Below, in pieces: positions 60,047-64,000 of a stretch of DNA of 64,000 nucleotides. The notes under the pieces are model-generated. The model searched no databases and was not told the origin of the DNA. It saw nothing but the letters and a program-made list of their open reading frames with translations. This DNA comes from Delphinapterus leucas (taxonomy: Eukaryota; Chordata; Mammalia; Artiodactyla; Monodontidae). Within the stretch, counting starts at the first letter, position 1; every line of letters starts with the position of its first letter. Position numbers and translations under genes: made by a program. Location: positions 13,166,105 to 13,230,104 of the forward strand of contig NW_022098031.1 in NCBI RefSeq assembly GCF_002288925.2, written 5' to 3'.

Positions 60047-60643
60047 TAACAGCTCACAGGATAAGCTCAGTCATTTAACATTTAAAATTAAATATGGTAT
60101 CCTGCTAAAAAGATGTTTGTTTTTAAACTTCCCAAAGAGTCCTTTATGGCCTAAGTCAGCTCATGGAGATAGGGGCGCTTATGTTTATGCTTGTATCCAT
60201 ACAAGTGCAACCAGATCCATCTTCTGCCTGAGCTGACTGATGAATTTCCCCCACCATTTGGAGAAAATTTAATAAACAAATCAACCTATTGCTCTATTAC
60301 CTCAACTGCTTTCTGAACCAAATTCATTAAAAAGTATCAAATTGAATAAGTAGACACAACTCAGATTATATAAACTGTCCAGTCTCTACGTAAACACTCC
60401 AAACACAGCCATGAACCAGGAAGGCCAGCAGCAACTTCATGTCATGTACTGTACAAACTGACAGGAATTCTTTTTGACTTGTGATTTGAACGATATCCTT
60501 TTTGACCCTTTGTCCCAAGTAGTTTAAAGTCTCAAAAGATGACCTTTTTCCCTGTATATAACCATTTACCCAGATTCACTTTCATTTATGTGCTGAGAAA
60601 TATGCTTTTCATTTTCAGTCTCTGAAATTTCACAGTGCCGTTC

Positions 60644-60646
<3 letters not shown>

Positions 60647-60688
<42 letters not shown>
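60647..60688. repeat. (AT)21 microsatellite
   Basis: A 42-bp uninterrupted AT alternation lies between the two inverted repeats of intron 3. Confidence 0.97.
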
Positions 60689-60691
<3 letters not shown>

Positions 60692-61201
60692 AATATGACA
60701 TTAACCCAGCTGGAGGGAGACTACCATCATCAAGAATGAAAATTCTTTCTTGCATTTCATGAAATGAGGTAATCAACACACTTGTTCATGGTGCTCTAGA
60801 TTTAGTCTTAAAACTTAAGTATTTCAGAATGTCAAGATTTATACTTGGTCCCTTTAAAAAATGAACTGTATGTGCTATAGGTTTTGAACCTTTAAAAAAA
60901 AAAGCCTAAGACCCTCTCCCTCTTCTTTTACAAATCAGATCTTATCCACGTGGAATCCTACAACAGGAAGCAGACAAAATGGTACTTCTGACTGGAGTGC
61001 CGATGCCTCATTCACATGGCCTCCCAACCCACTCCTTGTCTTCCCAGGATGTCCCTGAGGTTCCTCAATGCAACACCAAGAGCTCCAGGGAATGTAAAAT
61101 AACAGTCTCTGATCTCTAGATGCAAATCCTCCATCATACCCGTATCACCAGGATAGTTGGAGTCAGAGCATCTTCATAGCATTCACTCAGTGTGGTGTAT
61201 A

Positions 61202-61286
61202 CTGTTAGGTTGAACCATATGGACTTGAGTTTTTGTCAGTCAAAACCAGTCAAATAGCAACAATTTCATATGGTTTAACCTAATAG
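61202..61286 (+). ncRNA. Candidate stem-loop with 20-bp stem
   Basis: Arms 61202-61221 and 61267-61286 are inverted copies that differ at two positions. Both differences become G-U pairs in RNA from the plus strand, so that strand gives a fully paired 20-bp stem with a 45-nt loop. In minus-strand RNA the same positions are C-A mismatches. The strand preference is therefore opposite to HMGA2, which weakens an intronic-miRNA reading unless there is antisense transcription. I do not recognise the sequence. Confidence 0.35.
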
Positions 61287-62719
61287 AATCAAGGAAAGGT
61301 GGCCGTTCTCACTAATTCAACTATATAATTTTTGTGATTTGTCATTAGGCTGGATCAGCCAACAGATTTCTGTACTTTTTATGAACCTAGATCCTGCACT
61401 CAATCTCTCTGCTTATGACTCTCCACCCCGCATCCTGACCCTTAAAGTTATTTTGCCAAAGTTTTCTGCCAGACTCTGTGGTGAGGGGAGGGATTTGCTT
61501 TACCAGGTGTGATGTTCTGGTGTTCTCATTTATTGTGCAGCCTTTCTTCCAGAGCGCCACGTCTGTCTTTGTGATCATCTAGCTAACTTCTCATACCCAC
61601 TCCAAGCCCTTCTGAACTCGACCTCTTCATTGAAACTGAATGGCTGGAGTGACTGGCATATAACAATTCTTGGTGGTTATTCAGGGTGGCTTTCTATGAA
61701 AACTGTGACTTCTAGTTCAATTTAAAATGAATGGTCAACTCTCAGTTAGTGACATACCTATACGGAAGTTGAGTTCAGAGCATTCTCTAACACCAAGTGG
61801 TCAAAAAATTATTTGATCTCCCTAAGGAATGTTTTTGGTAATTAGATAGGAAGGTGTGTCTGAAATTTGAAGAATTTCAGATCAAATGTTGGTTCAACAA
61901 TGTGAGGATGAGACTCAGCTGTAGCTATATACAAATCTCACGCCTATTGCCTATACCACTCTTACTGGGCTGAGAGTCTTCCTGTTTTAATGGCTTCCTC
62001 AGTTGAGGATGATCCTGCCCCCTTGTGGTGGGAGGCCTTAGTAAAGAGGAGAAACCATCCATCATAAGTAAGTAGCTAGTGCTAATTTTTCTCCAGCTTA
62101 GAAAAAGCCTGGGTTGGGTCACAACTTCTATATTTTGCTCCTTCTGTGTGCACTTAGAGTTGACTGTGCAACGTGTGTTCACGTGGAGCCTCAAATGGTT
62201 ACAATTTGACAGTAACATCTGGCCCTTAGAGAGTAAAGGAGATTTTGTAGTTCTCTGTACAATGTCTCCTATCAAGTGATAAATCTATGGGGAGTTTTGG
62301 CAAAATCTCTGGAATTTTTGCTCAGTATTGGGGAGAAGGGGAGGTGTTCTTTATTTTCTACTCAACTTGGCTTTACTCTTAGACTTATCGCAAAAGACAA
62401 AAGTAAGCATCATTTCAAAAGTATTTATTGGATTATTATAGTAAAGTGCCCTCGCTGCAGCTGACCTTGTTTAATCTGTTCAAGGATGAGAATAGTCACA
62501 GTCTACTCTAGTTAGTGTTTATTAACATCAGTCTGAATGTGTATGGCAACGAGCCACAGTAGTTCTCATGAAAACAGATTTGAGAGCCAATATTTTGGAG
62601 TTTTTGCCTTCCCTCTGGTACCTTTCAGACACCTTCAGAATGGAGGAGAAAGATCAACGAGAAATCCTTAAAAAAACCCTCAGCGTCCTGATTAGTTTCC
62701 AAAGCCAACCTTCTACAAT

Positions 62720-62886
62720 TTGACCTGATGAATTTATTCACTGGCTCATTAAATTTGAATTGATATTTGATAAACTACACATCAGATGGGCACTGGGCAT
62801 ACAAAATGAATATGAAATGTTTCCTAGTCTCAAGGATCCTAGAGTCTAATGGGGGAGGCAAATGAGGATATTAAGAATATAACGTG
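62720..62886 (-). mobile_element. L2 3' end, minus strand
   Basis: 'cagatgggcactgggcatac' and 'tcctagagtctaatggggga' are reversed L2 tail words. The next SINE is inserted at its end. Confidence 0.8.
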
Positions 62887-63223
62887 AGACTTCCCTGGTG
62901 GTCCAGTGGTAAAGAATCTGCCTTCCAATGCAGGGGCCGCAGGTTCAATCCCAAGATCCCACATGCCGCAGGGCAACTAAGCCCGCATGCCACAACTACT
63001 GAGCTTACGTGCCTCAACTAGAGAGCCTGCATCCACAAACTACAGAGCCCACGCACTCTGGAGCCTGCGCGCCACAACTAGAGAAGAGAAAACCCGCACG
63101 CCACAACTAGAGAGAAGTCCAGTGCTGCAACAAAGAGCCCGTGCGTTGCAATGGAAGATCCCTCATGCCACTACTAAGACCTGACGCAGACAAAATAAAT
63201 AAATAAATAAAATATTTAAAAAG
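62887..63223 (+). mobile_element. Long CHR-2-type SINE with target duplication
   Basis: It runs from the head 'agacttccctggtggtccag' to an (AAAT)n tail. The duplication tataacgtg is at 62878-62886 and 63224-63232. The body has several internal deletions, including part of box B. Confidence 0.95.
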
Positions 63224-63582
63224 TATAACGTGCAATTTGAGATTAATTTTCTCCTATGTTCAATGTAATCTTAAGTGTAGAGAGGCATGCTCATCAAAGT
63301 AAAAAAAGAATAATCATAAGAAAGAAGAGCTATTTTCCCTCTAATAGGGAACATGAGAAGGTAGAGGTAAGTTCACTGAAGAAAAAAAATACAAGAAATT
63401 TGCAGACTTGATATAGAGGAAAAGTATCATTCATCCCTATCACGAAAAATACAGGTAGAAAGAAATTTTCTTTTTCACTTTGGAAAGTTAAAGATTAGAA
63501 TTAAGTTTAAAAACGTCAGAAAACGAAACAAAACAAAAATGCAGCTATGGCAGTAGTGTTGCTAAAACCATGGTTAATTTTT

Positions 63583-63689
63583 TTTTTTGCCACTCCGCGG
63601 CACGTGGGGTCTTCCCGGACCGGGGCACGAACCTGTGTCCCCTGCATCGGCAGGCGGACTCTCAACCACTGCGCCACCAGGAAAGCCCT
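63583..63689 (-). mobile_element. Truncated short CHR-type SINE with intact target duplication
   Basis: Only the tRNA-like half is present ('gccactccgcggcacg' to 'gcgccaccaggaaagccc'), yet the duplication accatggttaatttt at 63568-63582 and 63690-63704 is perfect. The shortened form was therefore inserted as such. Confidence 0.94.
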
Positions 63690-64000
63690 ACCATGGTTAA
63701 TTTTAAACTTAAAATTGTGCTCCTGAGCTGCAGCTCCTGAGCTACAGCATTTAATAGGGGTTTTTATCTTACGGAAGATGGCTGTACTTTGGGGATATAA
63801 AGCATTCCGAAGTAAACAGTCACACACAGGTCGGGTAAAGAATACGTTGTCTCACGAGTAGACTTCACCTCAATTTTTATAAAAAATTTCATCTCCAAGA
63901 TTTGGGGGGAAGAATTCACCCTTAGGCAAAGGAACTGAGTAAAAATTGTGAGATTAGTGTTACTCCATAGAAAAAGAATTAATCTTGTTTCAGACCTATG

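Larger units (their letters stand above)
54819..64000 (-). other. HMGA2: HMGA2 intron 3, 3' part
   Basis: Everything to the right of exon 4 is intron 3, the very long intron in which most human HMGA2 rearrangement breakpoints fall. It contains an old L1 (55140-56190), a weak MIR-like piece (about 57780-57930), three CHR SINEs, an (AT)n tract, an L2 tail and two inverted repeats. The gaps at 56200-57770, 58720-59950, 61290-62700 and 63240-63560 hold nothing I can name. Alternative last exons reported for truncated HMGA2 isoforms could lie here, but I saw no convincing one. Confidence 0.85.

Overview
This is a 64 kb piece of mammalian nuclear genome. Dispersed tRNA-derived SINEs of the CHR type (short and long forms, on both strands) place it in Cetartiodactyla, and most likely a whale or dolphin. 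The short CHR variant ending in the 'ggcccgcgtaccgcaaaa' phrase is one I associate with toothed whales; this is a lineage inference from recalled repeat families, not a database result.

The one protein-coding gene I can establish is HMGA2, on the minus strand. Its 33-nt fourth exon is at 54786-54818 (PQQVVQKKPAQ). Its last exon is at about 39873-42869, with coding part EETEETSSQESAEED-stop at 42822-42869 followed by a roughly 2.95-kb 3' UTR. The 3' UTR carries seven let-7 seed matches, a G-rich tract just after the stop codon and a terminal AATAAA. Intron 4 is therefore 42870-54785, and 54819-64000 is the 3' end of intron 3. Exons 1-3, which encode the three AT-hooks, lie outside the window. 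Positions 1-39872 lie downstream of the gene; I see no functional gene there.

The downstream part is a layered deposit of repeats. An old minus-strand L1 (about 690-3290) is broken by two long CHR SINEs and a tiny L1 tail. At least eleven L2 remnants follow. One nearly full-length plus-strand L1 (10817-17349) has decayed ORFs and a second L1 tail nested in ORF1, where the assembly has a 100-N gap. A large minus-strand L2 (21868-24200) was hit in turn by an RPL7 retropseudogene and two CHR SINEs. Two solo MaLR LTRs sit at 24283-24791 and 25082-25436. Several MIRs are present, one of them split by a CHR SINE.

Intron 4 holds an 80-bp mariner-type palindromic element next to a 92-bp tandem duplication, and a compound CA/MER2 block. 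Intron 3 holds an L1M fragment, three CHR SINEs, an (AT)21 tract and two pre-miRNA-like inverted repeats (59959-60046 and 61202-61286). The hairpins match no family I know and are the best candidates for something undescribed. I found no rRNA or tRNA gene, CRISPR array or multi-gene system.
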